A stretch of DNA of 64,000 bases from NCBI RefSeq assembly GCF_000010165.1, contig NC_012491.1:2549501-2613500 (forward strand), read 5' to 3'. This document shows, in pieces, positions 43,719 through 52,391 of this stretch. A program made the translations under genes and the position numbers. Numbering within the stretch: the stretch's first letter is position 1; each line of letters starts with the position of its first letter. The DNA is from Brevibacillus brevis NBRC 100599. GTDB taxonomy: Bacteria; Bacillota; Bacilli; Brevibacillales; Brevibacillaceae. Below the pieces are notes generated by a model that was not told the origin of the DNA, searched no databases, and saw nothing but the letters and a program-made list of their open reading frames with translations.

Positions 43719-44871
43719 TCCAGGTCCCTTTTCTGTACCACCGGTCAAAGGAAGCTCGGTCGAACACGATATTGACGAGGTCACAAAGATGATCGAGCCC
43801 ATGCATAACGTGACGATCTACACTCGTCAATGTGCGACCTACCCAACCTCATCCGTGGAAGAAAATCGGCGGTTCATTCGTGTCCCCTATCAAGGGCCAA
43901 AGCCATATTTGCGCCGGATTATTCATCATATCAAGAAAAACAAGCCAGATGTCATTCTTGTGGAAAACAGACCGATCTATGTTCTCACATTAAAACGCCA
44001 TTTTCCCAAGATCCCAGTCTTTGTGAATATGCACTCTCATGTATACGGGTCACAGCCGATCATCAGCAAGGAAAATATGAAGCGTGCCGTTCGACTGGCA
44101 ACAGGTTTTATTACGAACAGTGAATTTTTACGTCAACATTTTATTCGGACGTGCAAGATTCCTGCCAATAAAATCCATGCAGTTCACCTCGGAGTCGATG
44201 TCACACCTTATCAGGTTGCAAAAATAGCGGTCAAAAAAATGCGTCAAGAACTCGGATTGAAGCCAGATGATCGCATCTTGTTTTATGCCGGACGACTTAT
44301 GCGCGGCAAAGGGGTACATGTGCTGATCAAAGCCTTTCGCCAGGTGAGCAAACAAGACCCGAAAGCCAAACTCGTGATTGTGGGGGGGACGGGATACGGC
44401 AGCAATCGCCTAAATCCGTATGTTCGAGAGCTCAAACGACTTGCGAAGCCCTTGGGGGAAAAGGTGCGCTTCGTCAATTTCGTCCCATCCGCAAAAATGC
44501 CGCTTTACTACCAAATTGGGGATGTCGTAGCCACACCGTCTGTTTGGAAAGAAGCGTTTTGCCGTGTCAATTTAGAGGCAATGGCTGCCGGAAAGCCTGT
44601 CATTTCCACTCCACGTGGCGGCATTCGTGAAGTCGTTGCCCACGAGAAAAGTGGCTTTATCATCCCGCCAAAAGATTGGGAAAAAGGATTGCCTGCTGTG
44701 TGGGAGTTGTTGTGGAGTTCGCCAGCCGTCCGGAATGAAATGGGCAAACAGGCTCTGCAACGAGCAAAGTTTTTTTCTTGGTATGCAACTGCGCAAGGCT
44801 ATCTGAACGTATTTGAATCAGTCGTTCCAACACAAATAGAAGAGAAACAGCAGCTTTTAAAAACTGGTTAA
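43699..44871 (+). CDS. Glycosyltransferase family 4 (CotSA/YtcC-like)
   Basis: The 390-residue GT-B protein shows PGPFSVPPVKGSSVEHDI at the N-terminus, GRLMRGKGVHVLIKAF in the middle and the nucleotide-sugar site PSVWKEAFCRVNLEAMAAGK with its Glu residues. Relatives include the spore-coat proteins CotSA and YtcC of B. subtilis. It is probably a cytoplasmic enzyme transferring a sugar from a nucleotide donor to a glycan. The acceptor is unknown. The ATG overlaps the coiled-coil gene, with GGGAG ten bases upstream. Confidence 0.85.
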   Translation: MNIAIISPGPFSVPPVKGSSVEHDIDEVTKMIEPMHNVTIYTRQCATYPTSSVEENRRFIRVPYQGPKPYLRRIIHHIKKNKPDVILVENRPIYVLTLKRHFPKIPVFVNMHSHVYGSQPIISKENMKRAVRLATGFITNSEFLRQHFIRTCKIPANKIHAVHLGVDVTPYQVAKIAVKKMRQELGLKPDDRILFYAGRLMRGKGVHVLIKAFRQVSKQDPKAKLVIVGGTGYGSNRLNPYVRELKRLAKPLGEKVRFVNFVPSAKMPLYYQIGDVVATPSVWKEAFCRVNLEAMAAGKPVISTPRGGIREVVAHEKSGFIIPPKDWEKGLPAVWELLWSSPAVRNEMGKQALQRAKFFSWYATAQGYLNVFESVVPTQIEEKQQLLKTG

Positions 44872-44993
44872 TTTGAGTGGAAATGAAGTAGGTGGTTGCC
44901 TTTTCTTGCACCAATGTGGACGTCTGCCCTGTCCAGCTATCCAGATACGCATACCTTATAAGTATCGCAGAGCACAACTGGGGAGTGATACTT

Positions 44994-46040
44994 GTGAAAG
45001 GGTTAATCTTGTGTGCTGGACGTGGGACGCGACTGCACCCCTTTTCCTATTCGCAGCCGAAAACCCTCCTCCCTGTGGCCAATCACCCGGTCTTACACTA
45101 TTGCATTCGCAAACTGCGTGAAGTGGGCATTCAAGACATTGGCATCGTGATACATCCTTCTCAATCACAAATTCCTCCCATGGTGGGCGATGGTAGTCAA
45201 TTCGGGGCTACCATTACGTTTATCAAGCAGGAGGTACCATTGGGAATTGCCCATGCTGTCCAGCTAGCGCAACCGTTTTTGCAAGACGAACCGTTTATCT
45301 TGCTACTAGGTGATAATTTATTGATGGATTCGCTTCACGGGCTTACAAAAGCGTTTACGAAAGGAAAATCTGACGGTGTCGTGATGCTAAGTAAAGTGGA
45401 GAGACCACAGGATTATGGGATCGCAGAAGTACAAAAAGGACGACTAATCTCTGTAGAGGAGAAGCCACGTCAGCCAAAGAGCAACCTGGCAGTGATTGGT
45501 GCATACCTGTTTACGCCACCTATTTTCGAGTCGATTGCTACCCTACAACCATCTCCCCGAGGCGAACTAGAAATAACGGATGCGATTCAATCGATGATAA
45601 ATCGCGGATTCAAATTGGCTCACTCCGTCACTAACGGGAAATATTCGGATGTGGGAACCATCGATCGCTGGCTGGAGGCCAACCAGTGGATGCTTACGAG
45701 GGAGCTAGGCAATCAACATCAAATTGGCAAAGGAACGGTTGTGAAAAATTCGAAGATTACGGGTCCCGTACGAATCGGTGATGATTGTGTGATTGAAAAT
45801 TGCCAAATCGGACCGTACGTCTCGATCCAAAATGGCGTAAGCTTGAGAAATTGCTCGTATATCGAAAATAGTATTTTACTGGAAAACAGCTCGCTGCTAG
45901 ACATTGCTTGGAAAATAACAAACAGTGTTTTCGGACGCTCATCGATGATGACGGGTCAATCTTCTAACAGTACAGGAGTCTTCATTGTCAGCGACAAATC
46001 GTCCATTTGCATTCCGGCAGTCAAGAGGGAGGACGTATGA
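44994..46040 (+). CDS. Sugar-phosphate nucleotidyltransferase with left-handed helix tail
   Basis: The 348-residue protein has the nucleotidyltransferase signature LILCAGRGTRLHPFSYSQPK near the start, LLLGDNLL and VEEKPRQPKSN. Its last 100 residues (KNSKITGPVRIGDDCVIENC) are hexapeptide left-handed beta-helix repeats as in long RmlA-type or GlmU-type enzymes. It most resembles glucose-1-phosphate thymidylyltransferases. I take GTG at 44994 with GGGGAG eight bases upstream, as the frame before it lacks a ribosome site. CATACCTTA at 44950-44958 also fits a sigma-K -10, but without a good -35. It overlaps the next gene in ATGA. Confidence 0.85.
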   Translation: MKGLILCAGRGTRLHPFSYSQPKTLLPVANHPVLHYCIRKLREVGIQDIGIVIHPSQSQIPPMVGDGSQFGATITFIKQEVPLGIAHAVQLAQPFLQDEPFILLLGDNLLMDSLHGLTKAFTKGKSDGVVMLSKVERPQDYGIAEVQKGRLISVEEKPRQPKSNLAVIGAYLFTPPIFESIATLQPSPRGELEITDAIQSMINRGFKLAHSVTNGKYSDVGTIDRWLEANQWMLTRELGNQHQIGKGTVVKNSKITGPVRIGDDCVIENCQIGPYVSIQNGVSLRNCSYIENSILLENSSLLDIAWKITNSVFGRSSMMTGQSSNSTGVFIVSDKSSICIPAVKREDV

Positions 46041-46840
46041 ATCCGACCTTTACTGTAGTCATTCCGACATACAATCGCGCCAAGTTTATTCGCAAAGCCA
46101 TCAAAAGCGTCTTGAATCAAACCTCAAAGGATTGGAAGCTGCTGATCATTGACGATGCGTCCACCGATCGCACCAGAAGTAAAATTGAAAAATATATGTA
46201 TCACCCAAACATTATGTATCATCGAATGGAACAAAATTCTGGGATCGGCAAAGTCATGAATAAGGCATTGTCAATGGTGGATACCCCTTATCTCGTACAA
46301 CTCGATTCTGATGACTGGTTACCGAAACGAACGCTGGCTGTACTTAAAAAGTACATTCACAAAAGCAGGAAAAGCACGGCTCTTTTCTATGGGAACATGA
46401 ACATCTGGAAAGTTCGGCATGGAAAATATACCAAGTCGATTAAGGTGAAGCACAAGACATTTCATAATAAATACCAGTTTCTGAAGTACAATCGCTGGAT
46501 GGTTTCTCCACGTTGCTATCGCGTAGAAGCTCTACATCAAGTGGGTGGTTGGGATACCTCGGATCGATACGAGGGAAGGATTATGGAGGATCGGCGAATC
46601 ATTTTGCGATTAATTGAAAAGTATCGGGTGAGGTACATCAACCAAATCCTTTACAACCGGACGAAGCATAAAGGTCAGCTCACGGATAGCAAGATGAAGT
46701 TCCGCCGAAATTATTTAAGAAAAAAAACATTCAAATATTATCTGAATAGGTGGGGCAAAAAGTACAAGGCCATCTATGGTTACAAGGACGGTTATTTAGT
46801 CATTAGAAGGCTCAAGAAAGTGAGGCGTCGGAGGCGATGA
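46037..46840 (+). CDS. Glycosyltransferase family 2
   Basis: The 267-residue GT-A protein has VVIPTYNRAKFIRKAI, LLIIDDASTDRT and the metal-binding DxD-type LVQLDSDDWLP. The C-terminus is rich in Lys and Arg (RRLKKVRRRRR), which could hold it near a membrane or an acidic polymer. It starts in an ATGA overlap with the nucleotidyltransferase gene, behind GGGAGGAC, and overlaps the epimerase gene by four bases. The acceptor is unknown. The basic tail is notable. Confidence 0.85.
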   Translation: MNPTFTVVIPTYNRAKFIRKAIKSVLNQTSKDWKLLIIDDASTDRTRSKIEKYMYHPNIMYHRMEQNSGIGKVMNKALSMVDTPYLVQLDSDDWLPKRTLAVLKKYIHKSRKSTALFYGNMNIWKVRHGKYTKSIKVKHKTFHNKYQFLKYNRWMVSPRCYRVEALHQVGGWDTSDRYEGRIMEDRRIILRLIEKYRVRYINQILYNRTKHKGQLTDSKMKFRRNYLRKKTFKYYLNRWGKKYKAIYGYKDGYLVIRRLKKVRRRRR

Positions 46841-47787
46841 AGAAAGCTCTTGTCACCGGCTGTGCAGGTTTTATTGGGTCTCATTTGACGCAGCGATTGT
46901 TGAACGATGGCGTAACAGTCATCGGGATAGACGGGTTCATCGATAACTACGATGTAGCTGCGAAATTACGTAATCTGGCCGAAATAGGAAAGCACCCTGC
47001 CTTCACCTTCCACTCGACAACGCTTCAGACGGGGCGTTGGGACAGTTGGCTCGAGAACGTCGATGCTGTTTTTCACCTCGCTGCCTTGCCGGGTGTGAGA
47101 AACAGCTGGGGAAAATCCTTTGCTGATTATGTTAGCCATAATATTTTGGCCACACAAGAATTGCTGGAGGCTTGCTTGCAAAGACCGAAGCCACCTGTCA
47201 TCGTGGTCTCGTCCTCCTCTTCGGTTTACGGGACGATGCAAGGGATCGTAACGAATGAAAATGCGCCGCTTCGCCCAGTTTCCCCCTATGGAGTGACCAA
47301 GGAAGCGATGGAGCAAATCTGCTCGGTTTATGTGAAAGCTTATGGACTCCCGGTTACCATGCTTCGCTACTTTACGGTATACGGTCCCAGACAGCGTCCG
47401 GATATGGCTTTCCATCGTTTCTTTCGCCAAATGATGAAAGGCGAGCAGGTCATCGTCTATGGTGATGGTCAGCAATCACGAGACTTTACGTATGTGACAG
47501 ACGCGGTAGAGGCGAATCTGCTGGCTGCACAGCATGCTGTTCCTGGTGACATTTTTAATGTGGGGGGAGATCGGGAAATCAAGCTCATCGATGTGCTATC
47601 CATCATGGGCACGTTAATGAATCTGACCCCTCGCATCACGTATCAAAATGGGCCCGCAGGTGACTCTCTACGAACCTGTGCGGACATCCAATTTGCCCAA
47701 CAACGCTTGGGATACAAACCAAAAGTGACGCTAGAAGAGGGTCTTCGCCATCAATTAGCAGAGATTCGTTCGCAATCGAAGGGGTAA
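46837..47787 (+). CDS. NAD-dependent UDP-sugar epimerase (YtcB-like)
   Basis: The 316-residue SDR-type epimerase has the NAD-binding ALVTGCAGFIGSHL, HLAALPGVRNSW, SSSSVYGT and the catalytic YGVTK. The RDFTYVTDAV and FNVGGD motifs are those of UDP-glucuronate or UDP-glucose 4-epimerases. UDP-glucuronate made by the dehydrogenase at 48901 is a likely substrate, giving UDP-galacturonate; this comes from context. It corresponds in the cluster to YtcB of B. subtilis. Confidence 0.88.
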   Translation: MKKALVTGCAGFIGSHLTQRLLNDGVTVIGIDGFIDNYDVAAKLRNLAEIGKHPAFTFHSTTLQTGRWDSWLENVDAVFHLAALPGVRNSWGKSFADYVSHNILATQELLEACLQRPKPPVIVVSSSSSVYGTMQGIVTNENAPLRPVSPYGVTKEAMEQICSVYVKAYGLPVTMLRYFTVYGPRQRPDMAFHRFFRQMMKGEQVIVYGDGQQSRDFTYVTDAVEANLLAAQHAVPGDIFNVGGDREIKLIDVLSIMGTLMNLTPRITYQNGPAGDSLRTCADIQFAQQRLGYKPKVTLEEGLRHQLAEIRSQSKG

Positions 47788-47814
47788 CACCCGTCCATAA
47801 AGGAGGCCAGTTGC

Positions 47815-48888
47815 ATGCATCGGGTCCTCGTTTATCGCAGAAAGTTTCTTCCCAAGAGTGAAACATTCATTTACGAGCAATTGCTTGGACATCAAGTGGT
47901 CAAACCCGTCGTGTTGACCCGACAGCGAGCCTTTAATCGAAAACAATTTCCTTATTCGCCGGTCTATGTGCGCAAGCATATGGCCGGCCTCTCCACTTGG
48001 CTGCGACGAAAAAATTTTAAATGCCTGCATGCCCGTTTTGGCCCTGCCGGGTTAGAATTGCTTCCTTATGCACAAAAAAGCAAGCTCCCCCTGATCACTT
48101 CCTTTCACGGCTTTGATGCGACTAAGCGTGTAAAAGAAAATCCAGTGTACAGACGGTCCCTTATGCGTCTCTTTCGAAAGGGCCAGGCTTTTACAGTCGT
48201 CAGTAATCACATGAGAAAGCGCTTGATTCGTCTCGGCTGTCCTCCGTCCAAAATTACCCTTATCCGCTCGGGAATTGATTTGCGCAAATTTCCCATGCTG
48301 CCGCCACAGCCCGTGGATCATGGGGAGTACCGATTGTTAAGCGTAGGGAGACTGACTGAAAAAAAGGGGATGGATACGCTAATCAAGGCGTTTACGCACG
48401 TGCATAAAAAATATCCCAAGGCGAAGCTAATCATCGTCGGTGATGGAGAAGAAAAAAAGAAGCTCAAACGACTGATTAAGAAAAACAGGCTAGGCACACA
48501 AGTCGTGCTCAAAGGAGCTCTGCCACATCGTGAAGTCCAGCGCGAACTGGCCAAGTGCCATTTGTTCATCATCGCATGCAAGACAGCGCGAAATGGCAAC
48601 CAAGAGGGAATTCCCAATGTCATCATGGAAGCGATGGCGAGCGGACGCCCTGTCATTTCCACCTATCACGCGGGGATTCCGGAGCTGGTTGAAAACAAAG
48701 TGACGGGGTATCTGGTTCCGGAGAAATCACCGACTGCGCTCGGGAAAATGATAAACCGTGTACTAACAGAAAGTCACGAGTGGACACAGATCACGACAGA
48801 GGCTCGACTGAAAGTAGAAAAAAACCATGACATCCATAAGCAACGGATGAAGCTAGAAGAGCTCTATTTGCGTGTGTCGAAAAAATGA
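47815..48888 (+). CDS. Glycosyltransferase family 4
   Basis: The 357-residue GT-B enzyme begins VLVYRRKFLPKSETFIYEQL and shows HARFGPAGLELLPYA, SFHGFDATK, LLSVGRLTEKKGMDTLIKAF and the donor site NQEGIPNVIMEAMASGRPVI. The layout matches GT4 enzymes of exopolysaccharide clusters such as the AmsK/ColL-type group, including the KSETFI motif. AAAGGAGG precedes the ATG. It lies 27 bases after the epimerase and 12 before the dehydrogenase. Confidence 0.85.
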   Translation: MHRVLVYRRKFLPKSETFIYEQLLGHQVVKPVVLTRQRAFNRKQFPYSPVYVRKHMAGLSTWLRRKNFKCLHARFGPAGLELLPYAQKSKLPLITSFHGFDATKRVKENPVYRRSLMRLFRKGQAFTVVSNHMRKRLIRLGCPPSKITLIRSGIDLRKFPMLPPQPVDHGEYRLLSVGRLTEKKGMDTLIKAFTHVHKKYPKAKLIIVGDGEEKKKLKRLIKKNRLGTQVVLKGALPHREVQRELAKCHLFIIACKTARNGNQEGIPNVIMEAMASGRPVISTYHAGIPELVENKVTGYLVPEKSPTALGKMINRVLTESHEWTQITTEARLKVEKNHDIHKQRMKLEELYLRVSKK

Positions 48889-48900
48889 TGAGGTGAAGGA

Positions 48901-50187
48901 ATGAAAGTTGCCGTTATTGGGACCGGTTATGTAGGTTTGACAACTGCTGTTTCCCTTGCCATGAACGGTCATCAGGTGACGGGTATTGACCTCGATGCAT
49001 CCAAAGTAGAAAAATTGCGCCAAGGGATCTCGCCGATTTACGAACCGGGCTTGGATGAGGCATTGAAAAAAGTATTGGATGATGGTGCGCTTGCATTTTA
49101 TACGGACCTGACGGAAGCGAAGGATGCTGAGATTTTTTTTATTTGTGTAGGGACACCTGAAGCAGTAGACGGCACAGCCGATTTAACGTATTTACTCGGG
49201 GCTGTTTCTGACATAGGAAAGGTCCATTCGCTCGCACCGCAAGAACGCATCGTGGTTATCAAGAGTACCGTACCAGTCGGAACTGGCGAAAAAGTAGCGG
49301 GGATGCTGGCTGGCTGTCAAGGGGTATCTGTTGCATCCAACCCGGAGTTTTTACGGGAAGGGAGCGCATTAATAGACGCACTGGAGCCTTCGCGAATCGT
49401 CATTGGTGTAGATAATCCTCAGGCAGCGGCCCGCATGGAGGAACTGTACAACGGTGTGAAGGCACCGCGAGTAATCACCAACAGAGCAAACGCAGAGCTG
49501 ATCAAGTACGCTTCCAATGCATTTTTGGCCACGAGAATCTCCTTCATGAATGAGCTAGCACGGTTAAGCACTGCGCTCGGGACGGATATCGTGACGATCG
49601 CGCGAGGGATGGGACTGGACAGCCGAATCGGTCCGCAATTTTTACGGGCAGGAGTAGGCTATGGCGGCTCCTGTTTTCCGAAGGATACGATTGCGCTATT
49701 GCAGCTCGCAGCAGAGCACAATATTCACTTAAGCATTTTGGATAAAGTGCGAGAGGTGAATGCGACGCAGCCTGCCTGGTTTTTGGAGCAGCTGTGCTTG
49801 CAACTCCCTGATCTGAAAGGCAAACAAATTGCCGTTCTGGGGTTGACGTTTAAGCCGGATACGGATGACATCCGCGAAGCGCCATCGCTCAAATTGATAG
49901 AAGAACTCCTGCAAAAAGGTGCTTCCGTGAAGGCGTTCGATCCGATTGGGGTATCTGGTGTCAGTAAGCAGTTTCCACAGATCACGTATACGCAATCCGC
50001 AGCAGAAGCATGCGAGGGAGCACACGCCGCCATATTGGTCACGGAATGGGAACAGTGTGTCCAACTGGATTGGAAGCAGGTTTATCAAAGCATGGCACAG
50101 CCGCTCTTGGTAGACGGACGAAATGCCTGGCCGCACCAGGAGGTAAAGGAAGCAGGCTTTCACTATATCGGTGTAGGGAGAAGCTGA
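48901..50187 (+). CDS. UDP-glucose 6-dehydrogenase (YtcA/TuaD-like)
   Basis: The enzyme oxidises UDP-glucose to UDP-glucuronate with two NAD molecules. The 428 residues have the NAD motif VIGTGYVGLTTAVSLAMNG at the start, FICVGTPE, SNPEFLREGSA, the catalytic cysteine in GYGGSCFPKDT and LGLTFKPDTDDIREAPS. AGGTGAAGG precedes the ATG. It is the last gene of the cluster and its stop lies in a terminator. In B. subtilis the related ytcA sits beside ytcB and ytcC, which supports a spore-coat polysaccharide. Confidence 0.92.
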   Translation: MKVAVIGTGYVGLTTAVSLAMNGHQVTGIDLDASKVEKLRQGISPIYEPGLDEALKKVLDDGALAFYTDLTEAKDAEIFFICVGTPEAVDGTADLTYLLGAVSDIGKVHSLAPQERIVVIKSTVPVGTGEKVAGMLAGCQGVSVASNPEFLREGSALIDALEPSRIVIGVDNPQAAARMEELYNGVKAPRVITNRANAELIKYASNAFLATRISFMNELARLSTALGTDIVTIARGMGLDSRIGPQFLRAGVGYGGSCFPKDTIALLQLAAEHNIHLSILDKVREVNATQPAWFLEQLCLQLPDLKGKQIAVLGLTFKPDTDDIREAPSLKLIEELLQKGASVKAFDPIGVSGVSKQFPQITYTQSAAEACEGAHAAILVTEWEQCVQLDWKQVYQSMAQPLLVDGRNAWPHQEVKEAGFHYIGVGRS

Positions 50188-50218
50188 CTTTTCCATTTCG
50201 GGAAAGCTCGGCTTTTTT
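50182..50218 (+). terminator. Terminator at the end of the polysaccharide cluster
   Basis: AGCTGACTTTTCC pairs with GGAAAGCTCGGCT with small mismatches and runs into six Ts. The stop codon at 50185-50187 is inside the 5' arm. Confidence 0.7.
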
Positions 50219-50248
50219 CTATGGAAAACGTGAAAGCGGCTGATTGAT

Positions 50249-50277
50249 TTGAACCTGTAGGCATAATACGATAGGAT
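50249..50277 (+). promoter_or_regulatory. Promoter of pepF
   Basis: TTGAAC at 50249-50254 and TAGGAT at 50272-50277 are 17 bases apart. Confidence 0.55.
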
Positions 50278-50334
50278 ACACATATGGATGATTTGACCAT
50301 TTCATCTTACATAAATAACGAGGGAGTGATCACG

Positions 50335-52143
50335 GTGAATAAAAGCAAAACACTGCCGAAACGCAGTGACGTCCCCGCTGAATACAAATGGCGTCTTGAG
50401 GACATGTATCCCACGGATAATGATTGGGAAGCGGACGTTCAAAAAGTAAAACAGCTCACAGAAAAAATCGCAGCAATGAAAGGCTCTCTGGCTACTTCCG
50501 GTAAACAGCTGCTGGCCGTGTTGACTCTGCAAGATGAATTGTTGAAGACGCTTGACCAAGTGTACGTCTATGCACGTATGCGTCGAGACGAAGACAATGC
50601 GAATAGCCAGTATCAAGGGTTGACTGACAGAGCGACTAGCCTGAGCACGCAAGTATACGGCTCCATTTCGTACATACAGCCGGAGATTTTGGCGATTTCG
50701 ACGGAAGACTTGCAGACGTGGATCAAAGAAGTAGAGGGTCTTGAGCACTATCGCATTTTGTTGGATGAGATTACTCGCTTTAAGCCACATACGCTATCCG
50801 CTGAGGAAGAAGCATTACTGGCAAACATGAGTGAGCTTGCGTCCTCTCCTTCCAAAATTTTTGGGATGCTCAACAACGCTGACATGAAATTTCCGATGAT
50901 CACGGATGAAAGCGGCGAGGAAGTCGAGCTGACCAAGGGACGCTATACGCAGTTCATGGAAAGCAAGGACCGACGCGTGCGCAAAAAAGCATTCGAGGCA
51001 TTGTACAGTACGTATGGCAAGTTCCGCAATACGATCGCAGCTTCTCTGACATCTGCCATCAAAGGGGATGTTTTCTACGCACGTACGAGAAAATATCCGT
51101 CTGCCCTGTACGCAGCCTTGTTTGCCGATAATGTGGAGCTCCCTGTGTACGATAACCTGATTGCAACGATCCACGAGCATCTTCCGCTCATGCACCGCTA
51201 CATTGCTTTGCGCAAAAAGTTATTGGGCTTAGATGAATTGCACATGTACGATTTGTATGTGCCGATTGTACCTGAGACGGACATGAAAATTCCGTATGAC
51301 CAGGCCGTCTCAACGATTAAAGAAGCACTTCATCCACTAGGTGAGGAGTACGGTCGCATTTTGGATGAGGGCTTTTCCAACGGGTGGATCGATGTGCATG
51401 AAAACGAAGGAAAAACAAGCGGAGCCTACTCATGGGGCGCCTACACATCACATCCGTTTGTCCTCATGAACTATCAGGACAACGTCAACAACATGTTTAC
51501 GCTGGCGCATGAGATGGGGCATGCCTTGCATAGCTACTATTCCAATCACGCACAGCCGTACACGTATGCCGATTACAAGATTTTCGTAGCAGAAGTAGCT
51601 TCCACATTGAACGAAGCGCTTCTGATGAATCATTTGCTCGAGACAACGACAGACAAGAAACAGCGCATGTACTTGATTAATCATTATCTGGAGCAGTTCC
51701 GTGGAACGGTATTCCGTCAAACCATGTTTGCCGAGTTTGAGAAAATTGTGCATGCAAAAGAAGAGCAGGGAGAGCCGCTGACAGCCGAATCTCTCAGTAC
51801 GATTTACCGTGAGCTCAATGTTGCCTATCATGGTCCAGATATGGTCGTAGACAGCGAAGTTGATCTGGAATGGGCTCGGATCCCTCATTTCTATCGCGGA
51901 TTCTATGTATATAAGTACGCGACTGGCTTCTCGGCCGCGACGTCTCTTTCCAAGCAGATTTTGGAGGAAGGTCAGCCAGCTGTGGATCGTTACTTGCAGT
52001 TCCTCAAGGGCGGCAGTTCAGATTATCCACTCAATCTGCTCAAGGGCGCAGGCGTAGACATGACGTCGCCAACGCCGATTGCGGAAGCATTGAGTGTCTT
52101 CAAGGAATTGCTCGAAGAACTGGAACAGCTGGTCGAACAATAA
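50335..52143 (+). CDS. pepF: Oligoendopeptidase F
   Basis: PepF is an M3-family zinc metallopeptidase that cuts peptides of roughly 7 to 17 residues in the cytoplasm. The 602 residues keep the zinc site FTLAHEMGHALHSYYS with HExxH, and EVASTLNEALL with the third ligand downstream. The start is GTG at 50335, eight bases after GGGAG; the longer frame from 50284 lacks a ribosome site. There is no signal peptide. Confidence 0.93.
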   Translation: MNKSKTLPKRSDVPAEYKWRLEDMYPTDNDWEADVQKVKQLTEKIAAMKGSLATSGKQLLAVLTLQDELLKTLDQVYVYARMRRDEDNANSQYQGLTDRATSLSTQVYGSISYIQPEILAISTEDLQTWIKEVEGLEHYRILLDEITRFKPHTLSAEEEALLANMSELASSPSKIFGMLNNADMKFPMITDESGEEVELTKGRYTQFMESKDRRVRKKAFEALYSTYGKFRNTIAASLTSAIKGDVFYARTRKYPSALYAALFADNVELPVYDNLIATIHEHLPLMHRYIALRKKLLGLDELHMYDLYVPIVPETDMKIPYDQAVSTIKEALHPLGEEYGRILDEGFSNGWIDVHENEGKTSGAYSWGAYTSHPFVLMNYQDNVNNMFTLAHEMGHALHSYYSNHAQPYTYADYKIFVAEVASTLNEALLMNHLLETTTDKKQRMYLINHYLEQFRGTVFRQTMFAEFEKIVHAKEEQGEPLTAESLSTIYRELNVAYHGPDMVVDSEVDLEWARIPHFYRGFYVYKYATGFSAATSLSKQILEEGQPAVDRYLQFLKGGSSDYPLNLLKGAGVDMTSPTPIAEALSVFKELLEELEQLVEQ

Positions 52144-52157
52144 CGTGGATCAATTCC

Positions 52158-52196
52158 AAAAGGCAGTTCAAGTCTATGACTTGGCTGCTTTTTTTT
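52158..52196 (+). terminator. Terminator after pepF
   Basis: AAGGCAG and CAAGTC pair with CTGCTT and GACTTG around a TAT loop, and a run of eight Ts follows. Confidence 0.83.
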
Positions 52197-52322
52197 GTGA
52201 ATTTTCCCTCAGGATCGTCCAATAAAAGGTAACTTTCCCAGTTTTGTTGCGTATCTATTTATGCGCTGTTCGGTATTGTTATCCGTCTTGGGACGGAGAT
52301 AAATTTCCACCCGCTGACTGTT

Positions 52323-52351
52323 TTGCAGCAGAGGTAAAAACTGGCACAATT
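52323..52351 (+). promoter_or_regulatory. Possible promoter of the RND efflux pair
   Basis: TTGCAG at 52323-52328 and ACAATT at 52346-52351 are 17 bases apart. The -10 is a weak match. Confidence 0.35.
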
Positions 52352-52391
52352 ACGCCATGAGGAATGATTGTGAAAATTTGGAGGAATTCTA

